Assembly: GCF_000759535.1 (NCBI RefSeq)
Contig: NZ_CP009455.1
Coordinates: 4,650,001 to 4,714,000 of the forward strand
Length of the DNA stretch: 64,000 nucleotides
Origin: Pseudomonas cremoricolorata
Lineage (GTDB): Bacteria; Pseudomonadota; Gammaproteobacteria; Pseudomonadales; Pseudomonadaceae
Direction of reading: 5' to 3'
Numbering within the stretch: the stretch's first letter is position 1; every line of letters starts with the position of its first letter. The position numbers and the translations under genes were made by a program. Positions 36,053 through 45,171 of this stretch are shown here, piece after piece. Below the pieces are notes generated by a model. The model was not told the origin of the DNA, did no database searches, and worked only from the letters and a program-made list of their open reading frames with translations.

Positions 36053-37391
36053 GTATCACCACTTGCGCCGTCGCCTCCACACGCCCGCCCGTTACAGCGG
36101 GCTGCCTGGGGCCCTGAAGCTTCTCAAGCCGAGCGTGAAAGATCTCACTGTACTGGGCAACACCGTCCAGGCTGCCTGCCAGGTTGGAGCCGGCCCCCAC
36201 GACCGGGTACCAGCCACGCGAGTTCGAGGCCACCCCGCCGGCAGAATCCTCATTGGCCAGCAGGTTGATGGGTGCGCCGGAGCGCAATATGCGGATGCCA
36301 ACCCCCTCTGCAATCCCAGGCTGACCATAACGGTCAGAAAGCAAGTACGACGAGCCACCCTCTGCGTTCATCAAACCAAGCGCAGAGGAAGCAGCCAGTG
36401 AACCCGGCGAGACCTTTAAGCCCAGCGCGGTCGCATTGAGGGCCGTTGAGGATTCCGCATTCTGCTGGCACTTGAAAGCCACTTCGAACGGCACCTCGCG
36501 GCTGGCACCGGCATTGAGTTCATCCTCTGAAATGGGCGCGAAGGTCACATGGGAGGTGACACTGGTCACTGCGCAGGTTGGGTAGCGCTTGAGCGTTACC
36601 CTGTTGTACAGGCCCAGTGCACCGGGCCAGTTTCTGAACCAGCCGCGATAGTTACCAAAGTGCGGCCCGCCTGCTCTCGGGGAACCAATGCCCGGTCCCT
36701 TGATGGCGATATAGGCAGCTGGCTGTGCATACGTGTACGGTCGAGAAGCATCAGTGGGTCTGTAGTAGCTGAACCTGCGATCAAAGGGCGCACTGAACAA
36801 CTCCGCGCGCACCGCGCTCAGGTTCTTGGCCTTGAGCAATTGGTAGCCTCTGGAATCGCGATCCAGGCCGCTCAACCGTCGCTCATTCCAGACAGAGGTA
36901 ATGTACTGCCCGGTATCAAGATGGGTAAGGCGAAGCAGCACGTTTGGCCATGCGGTACTGTAGGCATGTTGCAGGCCAATGGCGTTTCCGACACTGTCCC
37001 CGCCCCGGTACCAACCGCTGTAGAGGTTGTTGCCATTGGTCGAGAACATTTCATACACCTCATCTTGCGCCTCACAGCGAAACAGGACGTGCTCCGGGTC
37101 GTAACCGGCCACTGAGCCATACTGAGTGAATGGCACCACAGCGCTCGCCAGCAGCGTTGGGTAAGGCTGAAAGCTGGGGTCGCTGACGTTGATCACGCTT
37201 GGCAGGCCAAGCGACCCGTTGCAGGTACCGCATGCCCCCAGCCATGAACTGGCAACACCTTCGCCCGGGCGAATCTGCCAGTTAGCCGTAGTGTTGGGCC
37301 GGCCTACCGAGGTTACTTTGTAGCATGTGGCCATGGCAGCCGGCGAAACCATGATGGCAAACACTGTCAAAAACCTGGTCGCTCGTTTCAT
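36042..37391 (-). CDS. Fimbrial tip adhesin (two-domain)
   Basis: 449 aa. Signal peptide of about 21 residues (FAIMVSPAAMA). A large N-terminal domain (about 22-280), rich in aromatic residues and with Cys pairs (GACGTC, ATCYKV), has no recognised family and is presumably the receptor-binding domain. The C-terminal 165 residues look like a pilin domain with a Cys pair (PTCAV, FKCQQN) and a terminal beta strand (GRVEATAQVVIRVQ). Start ATG 37391 overlaps the usher stop (ATGA) with AGGAG upstream. By position it resembles CupD4/CupA4-type tip subunits; the ligand is unknown. Confidence 0.8.
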   Translation of the reverse strand: MKRATRFLTVFAIMVSPAAMATCYKVTSVGRPNTTANWQIRPGEGVASSWLGACGTCNGSLGLPSVINVSDPSFQPYPTLLASAVVPFTQYGSVAGYDPEHVLFRCEAQDEVYEMFSTNGNNLYSGWYRGGDSVGNAIGLQHAYSTAWPNVLLRLTHLDTGQYITSVWNERRLSGLDRDSRGYQLLKAKNLSAVRAELFSAPFDRRFSYYRPTDASRPYTYAQPAAYIAIKGPGIGSPRAGGPHFGNYRGWFRNWPGALGLYNRVTLKRYPTCAVTSVTSHVTFAPISEDELNAGASREVPFEVAFKCQQNAESSTALNATALGLKVSPGSLAASSALGLMNAEGGSSYLLSDRYGQPGIAEGVGIRILRSGAPINLLANEDSAGGVASNSRGWYPVVGAGSNLAGSLDGVAQYSEIFHARLEKLQGPRQPAVTGGRVEATAQVVIRVQ

Positions 37392-39976
37392 CACTGCTCC
37401 TTGGTAGGCATACAAACCCCGTCAAGCAAGACCAGGCCGTGGCCAGTGCGGGTGGCCTGCACAGCCAGGTCATAGGGGAGCCAGCAGCCATCCTCGGCGC
37501 GATCACCCCAGCGCACATGCAGCTTCCCCTTGTCCGCTTCAGCACGTGCATACACCTGCCCGCCCTGCCCGACCAAACCGATCGCGGTGCCCTTTTCATC
37601 GACGACATCGGCGCCCAATGGCAACGAGGTTCCATCGGCCATGCTGGCACGCACCAGCAATGCCTGCCCGGCCAGGGTTTTGAACACCACACGCACAGCT
37701 GCGCCTGCGTACGGCGCCACCTTGCGTTCCGTTTCCACCAATTCGGCCAGGTCGCTGATGCCCTCCGGGTCCAGGCCCACCGCGTTGTAGCGATAAGGTG
37801 AAAGCGAGGGCACCAGGGCGTGACCCGTGCGGTCGACGCGAGCGCCTTGGCCACCCCGTATGGCTGCGCCTGCTGCCCCCTTGGCCTGAACCAGGGCAAA
37901 GGTATCGCCAACATAAGGACCAAGAGTAAGCCCGTCACGGTGCAGCACTGCCGCACCGCGCACGCCTGCATTGAGCTGCCGGTAGTCTGTGCCCTGCGAA
38001 TAGCCCCCACTGAGCGTGGCAAGGGAGGTCTGCCTTTGCAGGTTGGCGTTCCAGTCCGTGCCTCGCCCACTGCTGTCGCGACCGGCCGTGATGGCGTAGC
38101 TGGTGGTGCCCTCGTCACCCAAGGTGCCGTTGAGTCCCGTCTGGATAGCGCTGCCGCGGGTGTCGCCTGAGCGACGGCTGAGCATGGAGCTCATGCTGGG
38201 TGCGCGTCCTGAAGAACCTAACGGCATCGACAGACTGAGGGTCAGGGTGTCATCGCGATTTCTGGAGCGTGCGAGCCAAGGCTCCTGCACCAGTAGCCGA
38301 TCGCTATCCGTCTCCCGAAACCACATCGTGCGTTGCCGCGAGTAGGTCAGGCTGTAGCTGAGCTGCCTCCAGGTGTTGGAATAGCCAAATTGCAGTTGCA
38401 CGTCCCTGCTTTTGCCATCGTAGTAGTCACTCCTGGAGCCACTCAGAAACAGGCTGCCATGGTCACCAAGGCTCTGATTGAGCATAAGGGTAAGCTGATT
38501 GCGTTGCTTGAAGGTGCTTGAGTCCCAGGGTTCTTCATCCGTGCCATTACGACGCGCGCCAAGGGCATCGGCCAGGTCCCGATAGCCTTGCGTCGAATAA
38601 CGGTAACCGGCCAAGGTCACCGTGGTATCAGTTGCCTGGAACGTACGGCTGTAGTTCAAACCCAGCCGCCAGCCCTGTCTACGCTGGTTGTTTTCCACTG
38701 TTGCGCTGGAGAACGTGGTGTTGAGCCCGAAGGCACCATATGGGGTTGCCACCACACCACCGCCCAGCGCTGCCAGGTAACCTTCGGCCACACGCCCCCC
38801 AAGGTTGGCGGACAATGCGTTGCTCAGGCCGTGCTGGTAAGTAAGCTCTGCAAATGTGCCGTGGCCTCGATAACTCTGACGCACGTCGCCAACCGTTGCG
38901 CTGTAGCGCGAGTGCCCAGGGCGGATTGAGTCGGGTACGGCAGCATAGGGCACGGTGAATTGCGCGATGCTGCCGTCCGCCTCGATTACCTGGACATCGA
39001 GGTCTCCGTTGTAGGCGGTGCCATACAGGTCATCGATCACGAACGGCCCAGGGGCAACGGTAGTTTCGTGAATTTTCCGACCGTCCTGGCTGATCACCAC
39101 CCGTGCACTGCTGCTCGCGACACCCCGCACTTGTGGCGCATATTGGCGCTGCGAGTCGGGCAGCATGCGGTCGTCGGACGCCAGCCGCGCACCACGAAAA
39201 CCGATGCTGCCAAACAGGTTCCCCTCGGTGTAGCTGTCGCCCAAGGTCAACTCGCTACGCCACTGGGGCAGAGCGCGCTGAACATAAGTGCGGACGCTGT
39301 TCCAGTTGCTCAGGCGGTTACCACCGAAATTCGAATAGCTGTAGTTGGATTGATGGCGCAAGCGCCAAAGACCCACGTTGATTCCGCTGTTCAAGCCCAG
39401 GTACCCGTAACTTGAGTCAGCGTTATCACCCAGTGCGTAGCGGGAGCGGTACAGGTTGGCATCGTAATTGGCGAAGGCCATGCTACTGCCCGACTCCCAT
39501 TCCTTGGGGCTGATGTAGCCACGCGGTTTGAGATCGAGCAATGCCTGGGGAATGGTCAAGTCCAGCCGCAGTAGCGCACTGTCAAACTTGAAGGACGCAC
39601 TGGGCAGGCGTTGACTGAGGAGCGGACAGTCATCCTGCTCATCGGTTTGATTGTCAGGTTCGCCACGAACCCCCAGGCCATCGCGCAGGTACCGTTCGTT
39701 GAAACACGGCTCTATACCTGCGCTGCGGCTGCGAAACACCACTTCGAGTCGATTGACGTAGCGGCCATTGAGATACAGATCGACCAGATAGGTGCCAGGG
39801 TCGACCTGGCTGCGGTCATTGAACCGCTCAAGGCTGCCGCCTGCCAGGCCTGACCCCAGCAACAGGCTATCGTCAAACCTATAGGTAGCCTCGCCACCAA
39901 TGACGAACTCATTGGCAAGCAACATGACAGCGCCAAGCACGGCGGGCGCATGCTGGCACCTAACGCGACAGTTCAT
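37391..39976 (-). CDS. Fimbrial outer-membrane usher
   Basis: 861 aa PapC/FimD-type usher. An N-terminal periplasmic domain (about 28-150: YRFDDSLLLGSG, DPGTYLVDLYLNG, with Cys in ERYL-proximal CFNERYL and DDCPLL), the beta-barrel (about 160-650) with GDSYTEGNLFGSIGFRG and the plug-adjacent APGPFVIDDLYGTAYNGDL, and a C-terminal domain with Cys near the end (CWLPY, GVCMPT). It forms the pore for pilus assembly. Length is at the normal end (about 800-870). Overlaps both neighbours. Confidence 0.93.
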   Translation of the reverse strand: MNCRVRCQHAPAVLGAVMLLANEFVIGGEATYRFDDSLLLGSGLAGGSLERFNDRSQVDPGTYLVDLYLNGRYVNRLEVVFRSRSAGIEPCFNERYLRDGLGVRGEPDNQTDEQDDCPLLSQRLPSASFKFDSALLRLDLTIPQALLDLKPRGYISPKEWESGSSMAFANYDANLYRSRYALGDNADSSYGYLGLNSGINVGLWRLRHQSNYSYSNFGGNRLSNWNSVRTYVQRALPQWRSELTLGDSYTEGNLFGSIGFRGARLASDDRMLPDSQRQYAPQVRGVASSSARVVISQDGRKIHETTVAPGPFVIDDLYGTAYNGDLDVQVIEADGSIAQFTVPYAAVPDSIRPGHSRYSATVGDVRQSYRGHGTFAELTYQHGLSNALSANLGGRVAEGYLAALGGGVVATPYGAFGLNTTFSSATVENNQRRQGWRLGLNYSRTFQATDTTVTLAGYRYSTQGYRDLADALGARRNGTDEEPWDSSTFKQRNQLTLMLNQSLGDHGSLFLSGSRSDYYDGKSRDVQLQFGYSNTWRQLSYSLTYSRQRTMWFRETDSDRLLVQEPWLARSRNRDDTLTLSLSMPLGSSGRAPSMSSMLSRRSGDTRGSAIQTGLNGTLGDEGTTSYAITAGRDSSGRGTDWNANLQRQTSLATLSGGYSQGTDYRQLNAGVRGAAVLHRDGLTLGPYVGDTFALVQAKGAAGAAIRGGQGARVDRTGHALVPSLSPYRYNAVGLDPEGISDLAELVETERKVAPYAGAAVRVVFKTLAGQALLVRASMADGTSLPLGADVVDEKGTAIGLVGQGGQVYARAEADKGKLHVRWGDRAEDGCWLPYDLAVQATRTGHGLVLLDGVCMPTKEQ

Positions 39977-40796
39977 GGAGTATCCCTACCTGGGCGCCGT
40001 AGTCGTTGATCAGTTGTGCGCGCAGTTGCACTACCCCATCCGGCAACCGCCCAGGATCAGGAAGCGCCCACTCAGCTTTTCCGAACGGCTCGACCATGGC
40101 CGGCTGCAGAGCTAGGTGGTGGTTGCCGACCTGCAAAGTCGCAGAACCGAACGAGGCGTAAAAGCCCGTGGGGTTATGCACCTCTACATGCCAGCCGCTT
40201 CCGACCTGAGCCAGGCTGAACTGCAGCTTTTCAGGCAACTGGCCCGCGTTTCCCGCAACACCTTCCGGGCGATAGAACACCTTCAGGCGGTTACGCAGCA
40301 TCAACAGCACCTGATCACGATCGGCATGTGCGGTATTGCGGGGCGGAATCTGCAGGATGTTGAGGTGAAACAAGGATTCGCGATCTTGTGGCAGCCCCTC
40401 GCCGGTGTAGATGATGCGTAGCGTCTGGCCACTGCCAGACGCCAGCCGCGAGACCGCCGGATTTACCAGGAACGGTGCATCGGCGGTTTCAGGTGTCGAA
40501 ACCGGATCGTCAATGTCTACCCAGGCCTGAACCACGTTACTGAAGTGATCCTGGTTGGTTAGCCGCACTGTCTTCTCTCGAGCCTGGCCGGGATAGATGA
40601 CACGTGTACCGTTGACTACCACGCTGCCATTGGCCGGCACCGACCACGCACCCGCCATCAGCAACACCAGTGCCACGGGCACCGCTGTGTACCGGCGCAT
40701 ACGGCGAATCTGTACACAACGGGCAAAGGCCATGGGGCATCGAGCACTCCAGCGCCTGACTGCCTGCCACATACCCTCAAGGCAGCCATGAATCAT
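39960..40796 (-). CDS. Fimbrial periplasmic chaperone (first)
   Basis: PapD-type chaperone. Ig-like chaperone motifs: VNGTRVIYPGQAREKTVRL, the LASGSGQTLRIIYTGEGLP strand and SLFHLNILQIPP. Up to 278 aa from ATG 40796, which overlaps the pilin stop (ATGA), but a normal signal peptide begins at Met 33 (40700: MRRYTAVPVALVLLMAGAWS), so the true start could be at 40700, 40733 or 40796. None of the three has a convincing Shine-Dalgarno site. The first chaperone normally serves the major subunit. Confidence 0.88.
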   Translation of the reverse strand: MIHGCLEGMWQAVRRWSARCPMAFARCVQIRRMRRYTAVPVALVLLMAGAWSVPANGSVVVNGTRVIYPGQAREKTVRLTNQDHFSNVVQAWVDIDDPVSTPETADAPFLVNPAVSRLASGSGQTLRIIYTGEGLPQDRESLFHLNILQIPPRNTAHADRDQVLLMLRNRLKVFYRPEGVAGNAGQLPEKLQFSLAQVGSGWHVEVHNPTGFYASFGSATLQVGNHHLALQPAMVEPFGKAEWALPDPGRLPDGVVQLRAQLINDYGAQVGILHELSR

Positions 40797-41341
40797 TCGT
40801 AGCGCACGGTGTAGGTCACGGAGCTGAGGACAGGCCCGACCGTAACGGTCGACTCTTCGGCCACGTAGCGAACGGCGTAGTCGGCACTGGCGGCAGTCTG
40901 ACCAGCGGGCAGGCTGATAGTGCCGGCTGTGACGACTGCGTTCCCTGCCAGGTTCAATCGCGTACCACCCGGCCTGTCCAGTATCTGCAAAGCTACACCC
41001 GTGGCACCGCCGGTGGCGGCATTGGCCAGGTTACCCGCTGCGGTGGTCGGGTTGATGGCCTGAAAGATCACTTCAAATGTCTGATCGTTCTGCGCCGGGG
41101 CTACGCACCCGGTGAGCCGCAGGCTGAACGTTGTCTCGCCTGCAACGCTGCCAGCATTCCCGTTGAGAGCACCCACCGGAACGCTGTTGAGCAACACCGT
41201 GGGTTCGGCAACGCCATTGACCACCGCCGAACAGGTTTGCGACGTAATCTCGCCATTAAAGTTTATAGTGCTGGCCGCAGACGCAATATTGGGTGTAATC
41301 GCGAGTGCAGCAATCGCCCACATGGCGCTACGAACATTCAT
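40793..41341 (-). CDS. Major fimbrial subunit (type-1-like pilin)
   Basis: 182 aa. Signal peptide about 22 residues (cleavage after ASA). Mature pilin has the Cys pair (SQTCSAVVNG, LTGCVAPA), GEITSQTC typical of FimA/CupA1 pilins, and a terminal SSVTYTVRYE strand with the penultimate Tyr. AGGAAGA precedes the start. It is the first gene of the minus-strand chaperone-usher operon running to 31693, with a palindrome 64-81 bases upstream. Confidence 0.93.
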   Translation of the reverse strand: MNVRSAMWAIAALAITPNIASAASTINFNGEITSQTCSAVVNGVAEPTVLLNSVPVGALNGNAGSVAGETTFSLRLTGCVAPAQNDQTFEVIFQAINPTTAAGNLANAATGGATGVALQILDRPGGTRLNLAGNAVVTAGTISLPAGQTAASADYAVRYVAEESTVTVGPVLSSVTYTVRYE

Positions 41342-41404
41342 TCAAATCTTCCTGTGGTTGTTTGGAAACAAGTACACAGAATGAATGTCGCCTACCTTGC
41401 TGGC

Positions 41405-41422
41405 TTTAAGACACGTCTTAAA
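41405..41422. promoter_or_regulatory. Perfect palindrome upstream of the fimbrial operon (Rcs-box-like)
   Basis: TTTAAGAC-AC-GTCTTAAA, 8-bp arms and a 2-base spacer, 64-81 bases before the pilin ATG. Its core TAAGA-N4-TCTTA matches the pattern of enterobacterial RcsB/RcsAB boxes (TAAGA-N4-TCxTA). The operon ends with RcsC- and RcsB-like genes, so this is a good candidate operator. Confidence 0.55.
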
Positions 41423-41581
41423 ACCCTACCTGCTGCGTATCACTGAACTCGCCAACCGTGCAGAGGCGCTGCGGCTTGACCAGAGACCCACTGCTAACCC
41501 AGCGGACCCCGATCGACTTCGCCGCAGTGCTGGCGGCCGTCGTGTTTGGCGGGTGCAGGAGTGAGCGCGGCCGACTACTCC

Positions 41582-42139
41582 TCACTCACCCCACACCTGA
41601 ACGAAATCGGCCGTATCGAGCACCGGTGCCTGGCGCGGTTCGTTGACCGGGGTGCCGAGGTACAGGTAGCCGATCACTTCTTCGTTGGCCGCCAGGCCCA
41701 GCCCTTGGTTGACGTGTTCGTCGAAGGCCAGCTCGCCAGTACGCCAGACCGCGCCAATGCCCTGGGCGTGGGCGGCGATGAGCATGCCGTGGGCGGCGCA
41801 GCCGGCGGCCAGGCGTTGCTCGGAGGCCGGCACTTTGGGGTGCTCGTGCAAGGTGGCGATCACCACCACCAGCAACGGCGCGCGCAGCGGCATGGCGCGG
41901 GCCTTTTCGAGTTTGGCCGGGTGCTCTTCACCTTTGGCCTGCAAGGCCTCGGCGAACAACGCACCGAGGGTGTCGCGGCCCTTGCCTTCGATGCTCAGAA
42001 AGCGCCAGGGGCGCAGTTGGCCGTGGTCAGGCGCGCGCAGCGCGGCCTGGTACAGCGCTTCGCGCTGGGCGTCGTTGGGGGCGGGGTCGGTCAGGCGTGC
42101 CACGGACACACGGTTGAGCAAAGCATCGAGAGCCTCCAC
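41582..42139 (-). CDS. Nitroreductase-family protein (YdjA-like)
   Basis: 185 aa FMN-binding nitroreductase of the short YdjA subgroup. RAPDHGQLRPWRFLSIEG is the characteristic FMN-binding segment, followed by the LGLAANEEVIGYLYLGTP motif near the end. It probably reduces nitro or quinone compounds with NAD(P)H; natural substrate unknown. It lies between the fimbrial operon and the divergent trkH. Confidence 0.87.
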   Translation of the reverse strand: MEALDALLNRVSVARLTDPAPNDAQREALYQAALRAPDHGQLRPWRFLSIEGKGRDTLGALFAEALQAKGEEHPAKLEKARAMPLRAPLLVVVIATLHEHPKVPASEQRLAAGCAAHGMLIAAHAQGIGAVWRTGELAFDEHVNQGLGLAANEEVIGYLYLGTPVNEPRQAPVLDTADFVQVWGE

Positions 42140-42270
42140 GGGCTACCCTCCAGGCTGATAAAGGTAGGGGCATTCTGCACCATGCGCCGCCCACGTGCAG
42201 CGGCGCCGTTTACTTCGATTCCTCCGCAGGTAGAATGGCGCCCTTTCCGCGTCCAGTCAGAGCACATCAC

Positions 42271-43725
42271 ATGGCGTTGCCGACCCTGCGCATCCTCGGT
42301 TTCATCATCGGCATCTTCCTCATCACCCTGGCGGTCAGCATGACTGTGCCGATGGCCACCCTGGTGCTGTTCGAGCGTACCGAAGACCTGCCCTCGTTTC
42401 TCTGGTCGAGCCTGATCACCTTCGGCGCGGGCCTGGCCCTGGTGCTGCCGGGCAGACCCGAACACGTGCACCTGCGCCCGCGCGACATGTACCTGCTGAC
42501 GGTCAGCAGCTGGGTGGTGGTGTGCATCTTCGCCGCACTGCCCTTTCTGCTGACCCAGCACATCAGCTACACCAACGCCTTCTTCGAAAGCATGTCGGGC
42601 ATCACGGCCACCGGCGCCACGGTGCTCAGCGGTCTCGACCATCTGTCGCCGGGCATTCTCATGTGGCGCTCGATGCTGCACTGGCTGGGCGGTATCGGCT
42701 TCATCGCCATGGCCGTGGCCATTCTGCCGCTGCTGCGTATCGGCGGCATGCGCCTGTTCCAGACCGAATCCTCCGACCGCTCAGAGAAAGTCATGCCGCG
42801 CTCGCACATGGTCGCCAAGTCCATCGTGCTGGTGTACGTCGGCATTACCGTGCTCGGCAGCCTGGCGTTCTGGTGGGCCGGCATGAGCCTGTTCGATGGG
42901 ATCAACCATGCGATGTCGGCGATCTCCACCGGCGGCTTCTCCACATCCGACCTGTCCCTGGCCAAATGGGACATACCGGCCGTGCACTGGGTGGCGGTGG
43001 TGGTGATGATCTGCGGCAGCCTGCCGTTCACCTTGTACGTGGCGACCTTGCGCGGCAATCGTGGGGCGCTGCTGCGTGACCAGCAGGTGCAGGGCTTGCT
43101 GGGCTTGCTGGTGGCGACCTGGATCGTGCTCGGTACCTGGTACTGGGCCACCACCGACCTGCACTGGCTCGATGCCCTGCGCCACGTGGCGCTGAACGTC
43201 ACCTCGGTGGTCACCACCACCGGCTTTGCCCTGGGCGACTACAGCCTGTGGGGCAACTTTTCGCTGATGCTGTTCTTCTACCTGGGTTTCATCGGCGGTT
43301 GCTCAGGCTCGACTGCCGGCGGGATCAAGATTTTCCGCTTTCAGGTGGCCTACATTCTGCTCAAGGCCAACCTCAATCAGCTGATCCACCCGCGGGCGGT
43401 GATCAAACAGAAGTACAACGGCCACCGTCTGGATGAAGAAATCGTCCGCTCGATTCTGACCTTTTCGTTCTTCTTCGCCATCACCATCTGCGTCATCGCC
43501 CTGCTGCTGTCGCTGCTGGGGGTGGACTGGATGACTGCGCTGACCGGCGCCGCTGGTACGGTGTCAGGGGTCGGGCCGGGGCTGGGTGAGGTGATCGGCC
43601 CGGCGGGCAACTACGCCAGCCTGCCGGATGCCGCCAAGTGGATTCTGGCCGGCGGCATGCTGCTGGGCCGTCTGGAGATCATCACCGTGCTGGTGTTGTG
43701 CATGCCGGCGTTCTGGCGTCACTGA
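42271..43725 (+). CDS. trkH: TrkH-family potassium uptake protein
   Basis: 484 aa. Four M1-P-M2 repeats; selectivity-filter regions are ATGATVLSGLDHL, STGGFSTSDLSLA, TTTGFALGDYSLWG and GTVSGVGPGLGEV, with SGSTAGGIKIFRF after the third. The K+ channel-like subunit works with TrkA. ATG 42271; the 12-residue extension to 42235 has no site. Its last 44 bases overlap the convergent AraC-family gene. Confidence 0.92.
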   Translation: MALPTLRILGFIIGIFLITLAVSMTVPMATLVLFERTEDLPSFLWSSLITFGAGLALVLPGRPEHVHLRPRDMYLLTVSSWVVVCIFAALPFLLTQHISYTNAFFESMSGITATGATVLSGLDHLSPGILMWRSMLHWLGGIGFIAMAVAILPLLRIGGMRLFQTESSDRSEKVMPRSHMVAKSIVLVYVGITVLGSLAFWWAGMSLFDGINHAMSAISTGGFSTSDLSLAKWDIPAVHWVAVVVMICGSLPFTLYVATLRGNRGALLRDQQVQGLLGLLVATWIVLGTWYWATTDLHWLDALRHVALNVTSVVTTTGFALGDYSLWGNFSLMLFFYLGFIGGCSGSTAGGIKIFRFQVAYILLKANLNQLIHPRAVIKQKYNGHRLDEEIVRSILTFSFFFAITICVIALLLSLLGVDWMTALTGAAGTVSGVGPGLGEVIGPAGNYASLPDAAKWILAGGMLLGRLEIITVLVLCMPAFWRH

Positions 43726-44722
43726 CCCGCGCGCGGTATTCACTGGGGGTGACGTCGAACCAGCGGCGGAACGCCCGGTAGAAGTTGCTCGGATCGGCAA
43801 AGCCAAGCAGGTAGGCCGTTTCCAGCAAGGTGGTGCCGGGTTGCGCCAGGTACTGCTCGGCCAGCTCGCGGCGGGTGTCGTCGAGCAGCGCCTGGAAGCT
43901 GGTGCCCTCCTCCTGCAAGCGCCTCTGCAGCGTGCGCTGCGACAGATGCAGGGCCTGGGCCAAGGTTTCGCGTTTCGGTTCGCCTTGGGGCAGGATGCGA
44001 CACAGCACCTGGCGCACCCTATGGGTGACGCGACTGCCGGAAAAGCGCGCCAGGTACTCGCCGGCGAAGCGATCGTGCAATAGGGCCATGGCCTCGTTGG
44101 CGGTGGGCAGCGGCAATTGCATGTCGATAGGGTCGAAGATCAGCGCATCGTGGGCGGCCCCGAACACCAGTGGGGCGTGGAACGCCGCCTTGTAGGGCTC
44201 GATGTCCTTGGGCTGCGCCCCTTGTATCAGCACCTGGCGCGGCTCGATCGGTCGGCCGCTGAGCCAGCGGCACAAGGCCAGGGCGCAGGCCAGCGACGCT
44301 TCGGCACTGTGCCGGGTGGGGATCAGATGATCGCCGTGCACGGTCAGCCTGAGCGCGTACCCCTGTGCGCCAAGGCTGAAGGTAAGGTCGGAGCTTTCGG
44401 CGATGATGCGCTGATAACGCACCAGACGCTCGAACCCCTCGGCCAGAGTCCGGCTGGACATCAACGCATAGCCGACCACGTGGAAGGAGGCCGGACGTAC
44501 CACCCGAGCCATGTTCAGGCCAATGGCGGTATTGCCCGACAACTCCACCGCCAATTGCCACAGGCGGGTCATGTCATCCTGCGCGAAGCGCGCATCGGGG
44601 TCATCGAGGGCGGTAAAATCCAGGCCCAGCGTGCGAAACATGGCCGGACAGTCCAGCCCTTCCAACTCCAGTGCCTTGACGATGCCCGAAGCCCAACTGG
44701 CCGACGTGGTTCTTTCACTCAT
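43682..44722 (-). CDS. AraC-family transcriptional regulator (arabinose-binding-like N-terminus)
   Basis: 346 aa. N-terminal half is the Arabinose_bd domain of the OruR/CdhR-type group (CPAMFRTLGLDFTALDDPDARF and SFHVVGYALMSSRTLAEGFERL, seen in part). C-terminal AraC helix-turn-helix pair: LAQALHLSQRTLQRRLQEEGTSF and LLETAYLLGFADPSNFYRAFRRW, then DVTPSEYRAR. The tail after the last motif overlaps trkH from the opposite strand by 44 bases. Target and inducer are not evident. Confidence 0.88.
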   Translation of the reverse strand: MSERTTSASWASGIVKALELEGLDCPAMFRTLGLDFTALDDPDARFAQDDMTRLWQLAVELSGNTAIGLNMARVVRPASFHVVGYALMSSRTLAEGFERLVRYQRIIAESSDLTFSLGAQGYALRLTVHGDHLIPTRHSAEASLACALALCRWLSGRPIEPRQVLIQGAQPKDIEPYKAAFHAPLVFGAAHDALIFDPIDMQLPLPTANEAMALLHDRFAGEYLARFSGSRVTHRVRQVLCRILPQGEPKRETLAQALHLSQRTLQRRLQEEGTSFQALLDDTRRELAEQYLAQPGTTLLETAYLLGFADPSNFYRAFRRWFDVTPSEYRARVSDARTPACTTPAR

Positions 44723-44848
44723 AAGCTACTGGCCGCGGTTGCGATGATTGCAAAGGATACTCAATTGGCGCTTATTGTCACTGGCCCCTTTGAACAATGA
44801 CTCTAGACTGAATTTTCGGCGCCTGCCGCATGGACCAGGAGTGCACCG

Positions 44849-45160
44849 ATGAACAAGGCCAAACGCTTTCAAAGCTTCAAAGAGTTCTATCCGTATTACC
44901 TCGACGAACACCGCGACCGAACCTGTCGGCGCCTGCACTTCGTCGGCACCACGCTGGTGATCGCCCTGCTCGCCTACGCCATCGGCAGTGGCAACTGGGC
45001 AGTTCTGCTGGCCGTGCCCCTGGCAGGCTATGGCTTCGCCTGGGCCGGGCACTTGTTCTTCGAAAAGAACCGCCCTGCCACATTCACCTATCCCTTTTAT
45101 AGCCTGATCGCCGACTTCGCGATGTTCCGCGATATCCTGCGCGGCAAAGTCAGCCTGTAA
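44849..45160 (+). CDS. Mpo1-like (DUF962) protein
   Basis: 103-aa small membrane protein of the DUF962/Mpo1 family. RLHFVGTTLVIALLAYAI and WAGHLFFEKNRPATFTYP carry the conserved His residues (HFVGT, GHLFFEKNRP) that bind iron in yeast Mpo1, a dioxygenase of 2-hydroxy fatty acid catabolism. About two hydrophobic segments. Enzymatic role in bacteria is inferred. 11 bases before the next gene. Confidence 0.82.
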   Translation: MNKAKRFQSFKEFYPYYLDEHRDRTCRRLHFVGTTLVIALLAYAIGSGNWAVLLAVPLAGYGFAWAGHLFFEKNRPATFTYPFYSLIADFAMFRDILRGKVSL

Positions 45161-45171
45161 TCATCGATGCC

